NCBI RefSeq assembly: GCF_000337675.1
Contig: NZ_AOIB01000028.1
Span: 247,480-311,479 of the forward strand
Source: Natronococcus amylolyticus DSM 10524
GTDB lineage: Archaea > Halobacteriota > Halobacteria > Halobacteriales > Natrialbaceae
DNA: 64,000 nt
Direction: 5' to 3'
Every line of letters starts with the position of its first letter. The first letter of the stretch is position 1. Both the position numbers and the translations under genes were made by a program. The notes below the pieces were generated by a model. The model was not told where the DNA came from. It was given only the letters and a program-made list of their open reading frames with translations, and searched no databases. Positions 1-8,934 of this stretch are shown here, one piece after another.

Positions 1-1
1 C

Positions 2-3000
2 CGCGACCTCGCGTACGAGGAGCCGACCGAACTCCCCACGGAGGGTGTCTACCACCCCGACTATCCGGGCGTGGGGTACGAGGAACTGCTCGAGACCCAC
101 GATCCGGGAAAGCCGACCGTGGCGGTCTGGTTCTACGAATCGCACTGGACCCACGAGAACACCCGCTACGTCGACGCGCAGGTCCGGGCGCTCGAGGAAC
201 AGGGGGCGAACGCCTTGCCGATCTTCTGCAACCCGGCGACGGATACGGACGAGCAGGAGGACGCGGAGTGGGTGACCGACGAGTGGCTGCTGGACGACGC
301 GAACGAACCCGTCGTCGACTCCGTCCTCTCCTCGTTTATGTTCTCGCTGTCGATGGACGAGCGCGGCCGCAGTGCAAACGACGAGGGCTCGAGCGCCGAG
401 GACGTCTTCCTCGACCGACTCGGCGTCCCCGTCCTGCAGACCGTGACGACGATGCGCTCCCGGTCGCGCTACGAGGGCAGCGACACGGGCGTGATGGGGT
501 TCGAACTCGCGCTTTCGGTCGCCTTACCGGAGTTCGACGGGAACGTGATCACCCACCCGATCTCGGGGAAAGAACGCACCGACGACGAGGCCGGGATCGG
601 GTCGGCCCCGGAACACCACTTCCCCATCGAGGATCGGATCGACCACGCGACGCGGCTGGCGGTCAACTGGGCCGAACTCCGGCACACGCCCAACGAGGAG
701 AAACGGATCGCCGTCGTGCTGCACAACTACCCGCCGAGCGACGACGGGATCGGTACGGCGTTCGGACTCGACAGTCCCGAATCGACGGTGAACCTGCTCG
801 AGGAGCTCGATGCTCGAGGGTACGACCTGGACGGTAAGTTGCCCGAGGACGGGCAGACACTGGTTGAGAAACTGACCTCGCAACTGACGCTCGAGGACCG
901 CTGGGTCGCCCCTGAGGACGTCCGCGAGCTCTCGGTCGACGTGGTCTCGACCGACCAGTACGGCGAGTGGTTCGCCGACGCCGACGAGCGCTTTCGGGAG
1001 CACGTCCTCGAGGAGTGGGGCGAGGTTCCCGACCGTCCGTTCGCGATTCCGGGCGTCGAGTTCGGAAACGTGCTGGTGACGGTCCAGCCCCCGCGCGGAT
1101 TCGGGATGGATCCCTCGAAGGTGTACCACGACTCCGACCTGCAGCCGCCCCACGACTACTACGCGTTCTACGGCTGGCTGCGCAACGAGTTCGGCGCGGA
1201 CGGCGTCGTTCACCTGGGCACCCACGGCAGCCTCGAGTGGCTCCCCGGCAAGACGGTCGGGCTCAACGGGGAGAGCGCGCCCGACCAGCTGATCGACGAC
1301 CTGCCGAACGTCTACCCCTACATCGTCAACAACCCCGGTGAGGGCACGCAAGCGAAGCGACGGTCGTACGCCGCGATCGTCGACTACCTCACGCCCGTCA
1401 TGCGGGCCGCCGGAACGTACGACGAGCTGGCCGAGCTCGAGGAGCTCGCGAACCAGTACCGCGAGGCCGGGATGGAAGACGCCCGCGCCGACAGCGGCGA
1501 GCACCTCGAGGCGCTGATCCGGGAGAAAGTCGACGAGCTGGATCTCGCGGTCGAACTGGGTATTTCGGGTGAAATCACCGAGAAGGCCGACGTTCGCGGT
1601 CCCGAGGAAACCGGCACGACCCTGGCCGAGGGCGACATCACGGGCGACGAACTCGAGATCGACGAGCTCGTCGAGCGAGTCCACGAGTACCTCACGGACG
1701 TGAAGTCGACCCAGATCCGGCTGGGGCTCCATACCATGTCCGAGCCGCCGACCGACGACCGCCTCGTGGAGTATCTCGTCGCACTTACTCGACTCGAGAA
1801 CCCCGGCGCGCCGAGCCTCCGGGAGAGCGTCGCCGGCGTCCTCGGGGTGGACTACGAGCGGATGCTGAACGCGCCCGGCGAGTACGACGAGGCCCTCGGA
1901 ATGACTTACGCCGAGGCCGCCGACGAGGTGCGGGCGACGAGCCTCGAGCTGGTCGAGACGCTGGCCGAGCACGGGTTCGACGTTCCCGACTCGGAACGCG
2001 ATGCTGGCCCCGAGGATGAGGTGAACATGAACCTGCTCGTCGTCGACCTCGAGACGATCGGCGACGCCCGCGCGACCTCGAGGGCTCACGACGATCTGCG
2101 GGAGGTGCTGGCGTACATCTGCGAGGAGGCCCAGCCGCGCGTCCAGGGGGCCGAGGACGAGGTCCCCCGGACCGCCGACGCCCTCTCGGGCGAGTACGTC
2201 CCGCCGGGCGGCTCCGGCGCGCCGACTCGCGGCGGCGTCGACCTGCTGCCGACGGCGCGGAACTTCTACACGCTGGATCCCCGGAAGGTGCCCGCCAGGC
2301 CCGCCTGGCAGGTCGGCAGCGAGGTCGCCGAGGGTGTCCTCGAGCGCCACTACGACGAGAACGGCGAGTACCCCGAGGAGATCGGCGTCGTCGCCTGGGG
2401 GACCCCCACCGTTCGCACCCGCGGCGAGACGATCGCCCAGGTGCTCGCGATGATGGGCGTCGAGCCACAGTGGACCGACGCCGGCCGGATCGACGACGTC
2501 GAACCGATCCCCCTCGAGGAGCTCGACAGACCGCGGATCGACGTGACGACGCGGGTCTCGGGTCTGTTCCGGGACGCGTTCCCCGCCGCAGCGGGAGTGA
2601 TCCACGATGCCGTCGACGCCGTGGTCGATCTCGAGGAACCCCACGAGATGAACTACGTCAAGAAGCACATCGAGGAGGAGGCCGAGGAGCTCGAGCAGGA
2701 AGCAGGGCTCGAGGAATCCGAGGCCCGCGAAGCCGCCACACACCGCGTCTTCACCACGAAACCCGGCGGCTACGGCGCCGGGACGAACAAGGCCGTCGAC
2801 GAGGGCAACTGGGACGACCGATCCGACCTCGCCGATGTCTACGTCCAGTGGGGCGGCTACGCCATGGGGTCGCGAGGACGCGTCTCGGACGCCCACGACG
2901 CCTTCGAGCGCCGGCTCTCGAGCGTCGACGCGACCGTGAAGATCGAAGACACGATGGAGCAAGACGAGTTCGACTCCTCGGACTGGTACGCCTTCCACGG

Positions 3001-3499
3001 CGGCTTCATCTCGGCGGTGAGCGAGATCGCGGGCGAGGAGCCCGCCTCCTACGTCGGGGACTCCTCGGATCCCGACAACGTCTCCGTCTACACCAACGAG
3101 GAGAAGGTCCGCAAGGCGATGCGCTCGCGGGTGCTCAACCCCGACTGGCTCGAGTCGATGGAGGACCACGGCTACAAGGGCGCTGGCGACCTCTCGACGA
3201 CCGTCGACGTGACACTGGGCTGGGACGCCACCACGGGGGTCGTCAGCGACACCCTCTGGAACGAGGTCGCCGAGAAGTTCGCCTTCGACGAGGATCGCCA
3301 GGAATGGATGCGCGACGTCAACCCGTGGGCCCTCGAGTCGATCACCGACACGCTGCTCGAGGCGATCGATCGCGACCTCTGGGACGCCGACGCGGAGACC
3401 GTCGACCGCCTGCGCGACCTGAATCTCGAAGTCGAGGGCGACCTCGAGGCCCGGACGACCAACGAGGTCGTCGGTGCGGGGGTGACGAACGATGACTGA
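2..3499 (+). CDS. cobN: Cobaltochelatase CobN subunit, 5' end outside the window
   Basis: Large ATP-dependent cobalt chelatase subunit (CobN/magnesium chelatase H type) that inserts cobalt into the corrin ring. The frame is open from base 2, so the N-terminus lies before the window; about 1,165 residues remain, against roughly 1,250-1,300 for the family. Recognisable family stretches include GVVHLGTHGSLEWLPGK (near base 1200), KPGGYGAGTNKAVDEGNW (near 2760) and YVQWGGYAMG (near 2840). The 3' end overlaps cbiC by 8 bases, indicating translational coupling. CobN is usually linked to the aerobic corrin pathway, yet the genes downstream are the anaerobic cbi set, a mixture common in haloarchaea. 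The partner chelatase subunits are not in the window. Confidence 0.95.
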   Translation, partial: RDLAYEEPTELPTEGVYHPDYPGVGYEELLETHDPGKPTVAVWFYESHWTHENTRYVDAQVRALEEQGANALPIFCNPATDTDEQEDAEWVTDEWLLDDANEPVVDSVLSSFMFSLSMDERGRSANDEGSSAEDVFLDRLGVPVLQTVTTMRSRSRYEGSDTGVMGFELALSVALPEFDGNVITHPISGKERTDDEAGIGSAPEHHFPIEDRIDHATRLAVNWAELRHTPNEEKRIAVVLHNYPPSDDGIGTAFGLDSPESTVNLLEELDARGYDLDGKLPEDGQTLVEKLTSQLTLEDRWVAPEDVRELSVDVVSTDQYGEWFADADERFREHVLEEWGEVPDRPFAIPGVEFGNVLVTVQPPRGFGMDPSKVYHDSDLQPPHDYYAFYGWLRNEFGADGVVHLGTHGSLEWLPGKTVGLNGESAPDQLIDDLPNVYPYIVNNPGEGTQAKRRSYAAIVDYLTPVMRAAGTYDELAELEELANQYREAGMEDARADSGEHLEALIREKVDELDLAVELGISGEITEKADVRGPEETGTTLAEGDITGDELEIDELVERVHEYLTDVKSTQIRLGLHTMSEPPTDDRLVEYLVALTRLENPGAPSLRESVAGVLGVDYERMLNAPGEYDEALGMTYAEAADEVRATSLELVETLAEHGFDVPDSERDAGPEDEVNMNLLVVDLETIGDARATSRAHDDLREVLAYICEEAQPRVQGAEDEVPRTADALSGEYVPPGGSGAPTRGGVDLLPTARNFYTLDPRKVPARPAWQVGSEVAEGVLERHYDENGEYPEEIGVVAWGTPTVRTRGETIAQVLAMMGVEPQWTDAGRIDDVEPIPLEELDRPRIDVTTRVSGLFRDAFPAAAGVIHDAVDAVVDLEEPHEMNYVKKHIEEEAEELEQEAGLEESEAREAATHRVFTTKPGGYGAGTNKAVDEGNWDDRSDLADVYVQWGGYAMGSRGRVSDAHDAFERRLSSVDATVKIEDTMEQDEFDSSDWYAFHGGFISAVSEIAGEEPASYVGDSSDPDNVSVYTNEEKVRKAMRSRVLNPDWLESMEDHGYKGAGDLSTTVDVTLGWDATTGVVSDTLWNEVAEKFAFDEDRQEWMRDVNPWALESITDTLLEAIDRDLWDADAETVDRLRDLNLEVEGDLEARTTNEVVGAGVTNDD

Positions 3500-4235
3500 G
3501 GGCGAGTACGACGAGGAGTACGCCGATCTCGGGGCGACGACGGAGAACGCCATGGAGATCGCCGAGACGAGCATGGACATCGTCAGGCAGTTCGTCCCCG
3601 ACGAGACGCTCGCCGATCGGGTTCGACAGAAGTCGGTCCACTCGATGGGCGACATCGAGTTCCAACACCTACTCGAGTTCACTGGCGGCGACGAACTCGG
3701 CGACGACGAGGACGCCCCCGTCCGTGCCGGCGCTCGCGCCGTCCTCGAGGAGGCGACGATCGTCACGGACATCACGATGGCCAAAGCCGGCGTCACGGGT
3801 CGGGGTCACGACTGCGAGACCCGCAAGGCGATCGGCAACGGGGCCGAGCTCGCGAAGGAGACGGGTATGACCCGGACCGCCGCCTCCGTGCTCGAGTTCG
3901 ACAAGCGGGGCGTCTACGACGATTCGATCGCCGTGGTCGGCAACGCACCGACGGCGGCGTTCGCGCTCGCGGACTGCATCGAGAACGGCACCCGCCCGGC
4001 CGCGATCGTTGCGACGCCGGTCGGCTTCGTGAAGGCCGAAGAGAGCCGCCAGCGCGTTCGCGAGGTCAGCGAGGAGCACGGCGTTCCGGCGATCACCAAC
4101 GTCGGTCGCCGCGGCGGGAGCGGCCTGGCGGCCGCGCTGACGAACGAGCTGATCCACGTCGCGAGCGACGTTCGAACGGGCGAGCTCGAGCTGGATCGGA
4201 CGGCATCCGATCGGGCGACCCGGAGGGACGAATGA
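3492..4235 (+). CDS. cbiC: Cobalt-precorrin-8 methylmutase (CbiC/CobH)
   Basis: 247 residues. CbiC moves the C11 methyl group to C12, giving cobyrinate. The catalytic histidine context SVHSMGD is at about residues 49-55, followed by the family stretches ITMAKAGVTGRG and VVGNAPTAAF and the C-terminal TPVGFVKAEESR. The start overlaps the end of cobN and the stop overlaps the next start (ATGA), so the gene is in the middle of a coupled operon. Length and motifs are normal for the family. Confidence 0.95.
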   Translation: MTEGEYDEEYADLGATTENAMEIAETSMDIVRQFVPDETLADRVRQKSVHSMGDIEFQHLLEFTGGDELGDDEDAPVRAGARAVLEEATIVTDITMAKAGVTGRGHDCETRKAIGNGAELAKETGMTRTAASVLEFDKRGVYDDSIAVVGNAPTAAFALADCIENGTRPAAIVATPVGFVKAEESRQRVREVSEEHGVPAITNVGRRGGSGLAAALTNELIHVASDVRTGELELDRTASDRATRRDE

Positions 4236-5071
4236 GCGGCGAGTACGACCTCGATTCGGGTCCTGACCCGGCAACGTTCGCGGCCGGGAGCGCGGAGCCC
4301 GACGTCGACGAGTCGACCGACGACCCCGTCTACGTCGTCGGCGTCGGGCCCGGGAACCAAGAGTTCCTCACGCCCCGCGGCGAGCGTGCGATCCGGGAGG
4401 CCGACGTCGTCGTCGGCTTCACCACCGTCGTCGAGTTCGTCGAGGAGCTGACCGACGCCGACCTGCTGACCTGCGGCTACAAGGACGAGGCCGCAGCTCT
4501 CGAGACGTTCGGCGAACGCGTCGCTACCGGCGAGTCCGGAACTGCCGTGGCGATGGGCGACCCCAACCACTCGGGCTACCAGTTCGTCGGGAAGGTCCAG
4601 AACGCCGTCGAGCAGAGCTCGACGAGCCCCGACTCGCACACTCGTCGGGATGCCGCGGACCGAGCGATCTCCGAGCGTCCGATCCGGATCGTCCCCGGCA
4701 TCTCCTCGCTGCAGGTGGCCGCGAGCCGCGCCCGAATCCCGATGGAGGACGCCGAGTTCGTCACGCTCCACAAGAGCGGCGACCTCGAGGACGACGTCGA
4801 CCGACTCGCGAGGGCCGTCGTCGAGGAGGACCGTCACCTGCTCGCGCTCCCGCGACCGTACGATCGGATGCCCGGCGACCTCGCTGCATTGTTGCTCGAG
4901 CGCGGCGCCGACCCCGAACTCGAGGCGCTGGTCTGTGAGAAGCTCACCCACGAGGACGAGCGGATTCACCGGTTCACGCTGGCCGACCTGTCGGCACACG
5001 CGGGCGGCGACGACCGGGAGGACACACCGTTCTCGGATCTGGTGGTGCTCGCGGTGCGACAACCCGTGTAG
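4232..5071 (+). CDS. cbiE: Cobalt-precorrin-7 C5-methyltransferase (CbiE)
   Basis: 279 residues, SAM-dependent tetrapyrrole methylase fold. After an acidic N-terminal extension of about 32 residues comes the SAM-binding loop VVGVGPGNQEFLTPRG; then AMGDPNHSG and VPGISSLQ, with the CbiE-like stretch ARIPMEDAEFVTLH. The C-terminus FSDLVVLAVR closes the domain. In anaerobic pathways CbiE methylates C5 and works with CbiT, whose gene comes next. Distinguishing CbiE from CbiF or CbiH rests on the VPGISS...FVTLH pattern. The start overlaps cbiC by four bases. Confidence 0.88.
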   Translation: MSGEYDLDSGPDPATFAAGSAEPDVDESTDDPVYVVGVGPGNQEFLTPRGERAIREADVVVGFTTVVEFVEELTDADLLTCGYKDEAAALETFGERVATGESGTAVAMGDPNHSGYQFVGKVQNAVEQSSTSPDSHTRRDAADRAISERPIRIVPGISSLQVAASRARIPMEDAEFVTLHKSGDLEDDVDRLARAVVEEDRHLLALPRPYDRMPGDLAALLLERGADPELEALVCEKLTHEDERIHRFTLADLSAHAGGDDREDTPFSDLVVLAVRQPV

Positions 5072-5234
5072 GGGTTGGTCGTTTTGCTTCCCGACTTCGA
5101 AGATCGCTCTCTACCCTCTTCGGCCAATCCAGTAGCACAACGAATGTTTCGCTATTGAAACTCAGAATGCGCAATAGAATTTGATCTAAACCAACCACAA
5201 TTGTTTTAGTGGAGGCACCAGTCATCCACGGGTA
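5072..5234 (+). promoter_or_regulatory. Intergenic region likely holding an internal promoter for cbiT onward
   Basis: 163 bases separate cbiE from cbiT, the only sizeable gap in the first half of the operon, and bases 5150-5215 are distinctly AT-rich compared with the flanking coding DNA. Haloarchaeal promoters have an AT-rich TATA element about 25-30 bases before the transcript start, so this is the natural place for a second promoter. No clear terminator or protein-binding palindrome is visible, and no cobalamin riboswitch is expected in archaea. Confidence 0.4.
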
Positions 5235-5846
5235 ATGGCACCGATTGCGCTGCCACACGACGCGAAGGCCGGGCCGACGAAGGCCGAAGTTCGGGCCGTT
5301 ACCCTCTCGAAGCTCGCGCTCGAGGCGGACGACCACTTCGTCGAGGTCGGCTCCTGTACGGGCGCCGTCACGATCGAAGCCGCGCGACGGGCGGGGCGCG
5401 TAACCGCCCTCGAGCGGAAGGCCGAACGGCTCGAGACGACCGAGAAGAACCTCGCGGCGAACGCCGACTCGTTGCGGGCCGACGTCGAACTCCGAAACGC
5501 GGAGGCCCCCGGGGGGCTACCCGAGGACGCCGACGCGCTCTTTCTCGGCGGGAGCCGCAACTTCGAGGCCGTGCTCGACCACGCCGCAGAGACGGGCGTC
5601 GATCGCGTCGTGATGAACGTCTCGCGCCTCGAGGTCGCCGGTCGGGCGACCGAGGCGTTCCGCGAGCGGGACCTCCTCGAGGAGGTCGTCCAGTTCCAGG
5701 TGAGTCACGGCTACGAGCTCGCCGGGGCGACGAGCTTCGACTCGGAGAATCCGGTGTACATGCTGGTCGGCAGCGCGACCGACAACGACGCGGGCGGGGA
5801 CGACGGAAAGCGAGTCGCCGCCGACGGTGGGGGATCGCAGCGATGA
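5235..5846 (+). CDS. cbiT: Cobalt-precorrin-6B C15-methyltransferase, decarboxylating (CbiT)
   Basis: 203 residues. Class I Rossmann methyltransferase: the SAM loop is FVEVGSCTGAVTIEAAR, followed by VTALERKAER and the CbiT pattern DALFLGGSRNFEAVLDHA. CbiT methylates C15 and removes the acetate carboxyl at C12. The N-terminus PHDAKAGPTKAEVRAVTLSK matches the family's GPTKxEVRA entry. The ATG at 5235 follows the AT-rich gap. The stop overlaps the cbiL start (ATGA), so the second part of the operon is translationally coupled. Confidence 0.93.
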   Translation: MAPIALPHDAKAGPTKAEVRAVTLSKLALEADDHFVEVGSCTGAVTIEAARRAGRVTALERKAERLETTEKNLAANADSLRADVELRNAEAPGGLPEDADALFLGGSRNFEAVLDHAAETGVDRVVMNVSRLEVAGRATEAFRERDLLEEVVQFQVSHGYELAGATSFDSENPVYMLVGSATDNDAGGDDGKRVAADGGGSQR

Positions 5847-6781
5847 CCCTCTACGGCGTCGGGCTCGGCCCCGGCGAGGCCGACCTCGTGACGGTCCGAG
5901 GAAAACGGATTCTCGAGGACGCGGACGTGGTCTACTCGCCGGGCCGACTCTCGCGGACCGTTGCCCTCGAGCACGTCCCAGAGGAACGGATCGGCGACCT
6001 CGAGTTTCCGATGACGAGAGACGAGGAGAAGCTTCGGGCGGCCTGGAAGGAGGCCGCCGCGGAGATCGCGCCCAACGCTCGCGAGGGCGACGTCGCCTTC
6101 GTCACGCTCGGCGATCCGAACGTCTACTCGACGTTCGGTCACCTGCGGCGAACGATCGACGCCTTCCACCCCGACGTCGACCTCGAGATCGTCCCCGGCG
6201 TGAGCGCGGTGACGGCCTTCGCGACCGCGCTGGGCGTCGAGATCGAGGCCGGCGCAGGGCTCTCGCTCCGGGAGGCGGCCAGCGGGGCGAGCCCCACGGG
6301 ACCGGATCGGATGATCCTGTTCAAGGTCACCGACGCGCCGGCGACCCACGCGGGGCTCGTCGAGGCGGGCTACGAGGTGACCTACGGCCGCCGGCTGTTC
6401 ATGGAGCAGGGTGAGACCCTCGTGACCGACGACCCCGCCGAGATCGACGAACGGGACTACTACACGCTGGCCTACGCCGAGAAGGCGGATCTCGAGATCG
6501 AGCAGGCGACGGCAGCCTTCCGAACCGACGGAACGGACGCTCGCTCGAGCGACGGTGGCACCGAGCCCGACGCCGAGCCGTCGGGCGACGAGTCGATCGC
6601 GGATGGCGGCAGCGAGTCGACCGTCGCGGGGCGATCGTCGGCGAACGGACCGTCGTCCGGACGCGAACGAGGTGTCGAGTTTCGTTCCCTTCCGGAGGAT
6701 TCGGACGTCGACGGCACGCTCGTCGACCTCGAGCGCGCCGAGGGCTGTGAACACGGCGACTGTAGCGAGCACTGGTACTGA
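5843..6781 (+). CDS. cbiL: Cobalt-precorrin-2 C20-methyltransferase (CbiL/CobI)
   Basis: 312 residues. Begins directly with the tetrapyrrole methylase signature YGVGLGPGEADLVTVRGKR, continues with VVYSPGR, the FVTLGDPNVYSTFGHL loop and the VPGVSAVTAFATALG motif typical of CbiL. CbiL adds the C20 methyl early in the pathway. The last ~85 residues are a low-complexity acidic linker ending in a short tail with two Cys and two His (CEHGDCSEH), which could bind metal; cobalt handling is my speculation. The stop overlaps the start of cbiF by one base. Confidence 0.92.
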   Translation: MTLYGVGLGPGEADLVTVRGKRILEDADVVYSPGRLSRTVALEHVPEERIGDLEFPMTRDEEKLRAAWKEAAAEIAPNAREGDVAFVTLGDPNVYSTFGHLRRTIDAFHPDVDLEIVPGVSAVTAFATALGVEIEAGAGLSLREAASGASPTGPDRMILFKVTDAPATHAGLVEAGYEVTYGRRLFMEQGETLVTDDPAEIDERDYYTLAYAEKADLEIEQATAAFRTDGTDARSSDGGTEPDAEPSGDESIADGGSESTVAGRSSANGPSSGRERGVEFRSLPEDSDVDGTLVDLERAEGCEHGDCSEHWY

Positions 6782-7716
6782 TGGGTGAGACGACCGAGAC
6801 GGACGACAACGAAGCCACAGACGACGGCGACCCCCAGAGCGCGATCGACGCGCAGGGGGACCGTCGCCGAGAGGAACTGGACGACCGAGTCTTCGACCAC
6901 AGCGCGGGCGACGAACAGGCGGGGATTCCATTCGTCGGGGCCGGTCCCGGCGATCCGCGGCTGTTGACGGTGGCCGGAAGGGAGCTGCTCGAGGAGAGCG
7001 ACCTCGTGGTCCACGCCGGTTCGCTGGTCAACAGCGAACTGCTCGAGGCGTACTGCGACCACGCGGAACTCGTCAATTCCGTGGGGAAGGACCTCGAGGA
7101 GTTGATCCCGCTGATGCGGGACGCCTACGAAGAGGGCCGGAACGTGGTCCGCCTGCACAGCGGCGATCCCGCCATCTACGGGGCGGCGCTCGAGCAGATG
7201 GACGCCCTCGAGCACGAGGGCGTGCCGACCTACTTCGTCCCCGGCGTCACCTCGGCGTTCGCTGCGAGTGCGACCCTGCGGACGCAGCTGACACTCAACG
7301 AGGTCGCGAACCACGTCGCGTTCACCCGCCCCCAGGGTAAAACCCTGAGCGCCGAGGAGGACCACATCTCCGATTTCGTCGAGATGGGCGACGTGACGAC
7401 CTGCATCTACCTCGGGACTCACGCCGTTCGGGACACGATGGATCGGCTGCTCGAGGACGGCCACGACCCCGAGACGCCGGTCGGCGTGATCTACCACGCC
7501 TCCTGGCCGGACGAGGACGTGATCGTCGGCTCGATCGGCGATATCGCTGACAGGATCGAGGAAGCCGGGTATCGAGCGTCTGCGCTGGTCGTCATCGGCG
7601 ACGCCGTCACCGGCGCGGGCTACGAGCGCTCGTATCTCTACGGCGACTGGGCTAATCGGGGTTCTTCAGGAAGCTCGGCCGAAAACACGAGCGAGCCGGA
7701 GGCGAGCGATGACTGA
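6781..7716 (+). CDS. cbiF: Cobalt-precorrin-4 C11-methyltransferase (CbiF/CobM)
   Basis: 311 residues. An N-terminal acidic extension of ~42 residues precedes FVGAGPGDPRLLTVAGRELL, VVHAGSLVN, RLHSGDPAIYGA and FVPGVTSAFAASAT, all diagnostic for CbiF/CobM. The C-terminal block includes TRPQGKTLS and PVGVIYHASWPDE. The enzyme methylates C11, preparing ring contraction products for CbiG. It is separated from cbiG by 222 bases that carry a repeat-like element rather than a gene. Confidence 0.94.
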   Translation: MGETTETDDNEATDDGDPQSAIDAQGDRRREELDDRVFDHSAGDEQAGIPFVGAGPGDPRLLTVAGRELLEESDLVVHAGSLVNSELLEAYCDHAELVNSVGKDLEELIPLMRDAYEEGRNVVRLHSGDPAIYGAALEQMDALEHEGVPTYFVPGVTSAFAASATLRTQLTLNEVANHVAFTRPQGKTLSAEEDHISDFVEMGDVTTCIYLGTHAVRDTMDRLLEDGHDPETPVGVIYHASWPDEDVIVGSIGDIADRIEEAGYRASALVVIGDAVTGAGYERSYLYGDWANRGSSGSSAENTSEPEASDD

Positions 7717-7745
7717 GGAGAGTCGGGTGCGGTACCGCGAACACA

Positions 7746-7880
7746 ATGAAAGCCCCCAGCCCCGTCGACTCGGGGGCCTCGCTGTGCTCCTCGGTCGTTC
7801 GCGACGCTCCCTCCCTGCGGTGCTTGCGTCGCCCGCCTTCGCCGACGGGGCTGGCCCCTTTCAGTCCCACCCCAGCGGTG
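7746..7880. repeat. Haloarchaeal-type intergenic repeat element inside the cbi operon
   Basis: The cbiF-cbiG gap holds a GC-rich hairpin (GCCCCC at 7752-7757 pairing with GGGGGC at 7772-7777), then a stretch ending in a segment near 7852-7870 that reads on the minus strand as GTGGGACTGAAAGGGGC. I recall this motif pair as recurrent in haloarchaeal intergenic DNA and often mis-annotated as small proteins. Open frames here have protein composition unlike acidic haloarchaeal proteins. It may act as a processing or attenuation site, but that is inference. Confidence 0.5.
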
Positions 7881-7938
7881 GACAGGACGGGTCGATTCGG
7901 CGTGGAACGGGCGAGTTCGGTACGACGGAGGTTCGACA

Positions 7939-8934
7939 ATGAGTTCAGGAACTGAGAACGCGGACGGGACGGACGACTCGAGTACAGACTCCGGTAGCCA
8001 CTGTTCGACGCCGGATTCGGACGGCGAGGTGGCCGAGGAGATCGCGATCGTCTCTTTCGAGCGCAAGATGGAGACCGCCGAGAAGATCCGGGCTGAACTC
8101 GAGGAGCGCTACGAGTCGATCGAGATCCTCGAGTACCACGGCGACGTCTTCGCCGAGCACTGGGGCGAGTACGACTGCTTCGTCGGCCTGATGGCCTCCG
8201 GTATCGCGATGCGGAAGACCGCGGGCCTGCTCGACGACAAGTGGGAGGACCCCGCGATCTGCGTCGTCGACGAGGAGCTGACGTGGGCGATCCCGATCAC
8301 GGGCGGCCACCACGGCGCCAACCAGGTCGCCCAGGATCTGGCGACGATGGGCGCCGTGCCGGCGATGACCACTGCCAGCGAGGCGGCGGGCAAGCAGGGC
8401 GTCGAGTCGAGGGCCAAGGCGATGGACGCCCACGTCGTCAACGGCGACTCGACGGTCAAGACGAACCTCGCTGTGCTCGACGACGAGCTGGGTCCTGTCG
8501 AGCGACTCGAGGGTCCCCGGGCCGTCCTCGTCGGCGACGACGTTACCGTTCTCAAGCGCAACAAGCAGGACGGAATCGTCATCGGTACCGGCAGCGTCTC
8601 CGGTGCGAGCGCGGAGTCGTTCCTCGCCGCCTGGGAGGAGGCCCTCGAGGAGACCGAGTACGACCTCGCCGACGTCGAGTTCGTCGCCACCGCGACCCGG
8701 AAGGCCGAGGAGGAGGGGCTGCTCGAGGCCGCCCGGGAGCTCGATCTGGGTGTTGTGGTCTTCGACAAGGAAACGCTGCTCGAACACGAGGGGCCGACAC
8801 CCTCGAAGTCCAAGGAGCTGATCGGTTGGCCGGGTGTCTCCGAGGCCAGCGCGATCGCGGGCGGTGCCGAGCAGGAACTGGTACTCGAGAAGCTAGGGTA
8901 TGAAAACGAGGTCACGGTGGCGATCGGCCGATGA
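7939..8934 (+). CDS. cbiG: Cobalt-precorrin-5A hydrolase (CbiG)
   Basis: 331 residues. The N-terminal half contains GLMASGIAMRKTAGLL and WAIPITGGHHGANQVAQDLA, the CbiG N-domain signature. The C-terminal half contains GTGSVSGASAESF, FVATATRKAEEEGLLEAAR and TPSKSKELIGWPGVSEASA, the CbiG C-domain. CbiG opens the delta-lactone of cobalt-precorrin-5A and releases acetaldehyde. A ~35-residue acidic leader precedes the conserved part. The stop overlaps the next start (ATGA). Confidence 0.95.
   Translation: MSSGTENADGTDDSSTDSGSHCSTPDSDGEVAEEIAIVSFERKMETAEKIRAELEERYESIEILEYHGDVFAEHWGEYDCFVGLMASGIAMRKTAGLLDDKWEDPAICVVDEELTWAIPITGGHHGANQVAQDLATMGAVPAMTTASEAAGKQGVESRAKAMDAHVVNGDSTVKTNLAVLDDELGPVERLEGPRAVLVGDDVTVLKRNKQDGIVIGTGSVSGASAESFLAAWEEALEETEYDLADVEFVATATRKAEEEGLLEAARELDLGVVVFDKETLLEHEGPTPSKSKELIGWPGVSEASAIAGGAEQELVLEKLGYENEVTVAIGR

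Noticed and set aside
524..3796. Very long minus-strand open frame opposite cobN and cbiC
   Set aside because: It mirrors the codons of two well-recognised genes; in GC-rich DNA the complementary frame stays open by composition, and its protein shows no family motifs.
7709..7955. Small open frames between cbiF and cbiG
   Set aside because: They fall in the repeat-like element, have Ser/Pro/Arg-rich composition and match a pattern I recall as a common mis-annotation.
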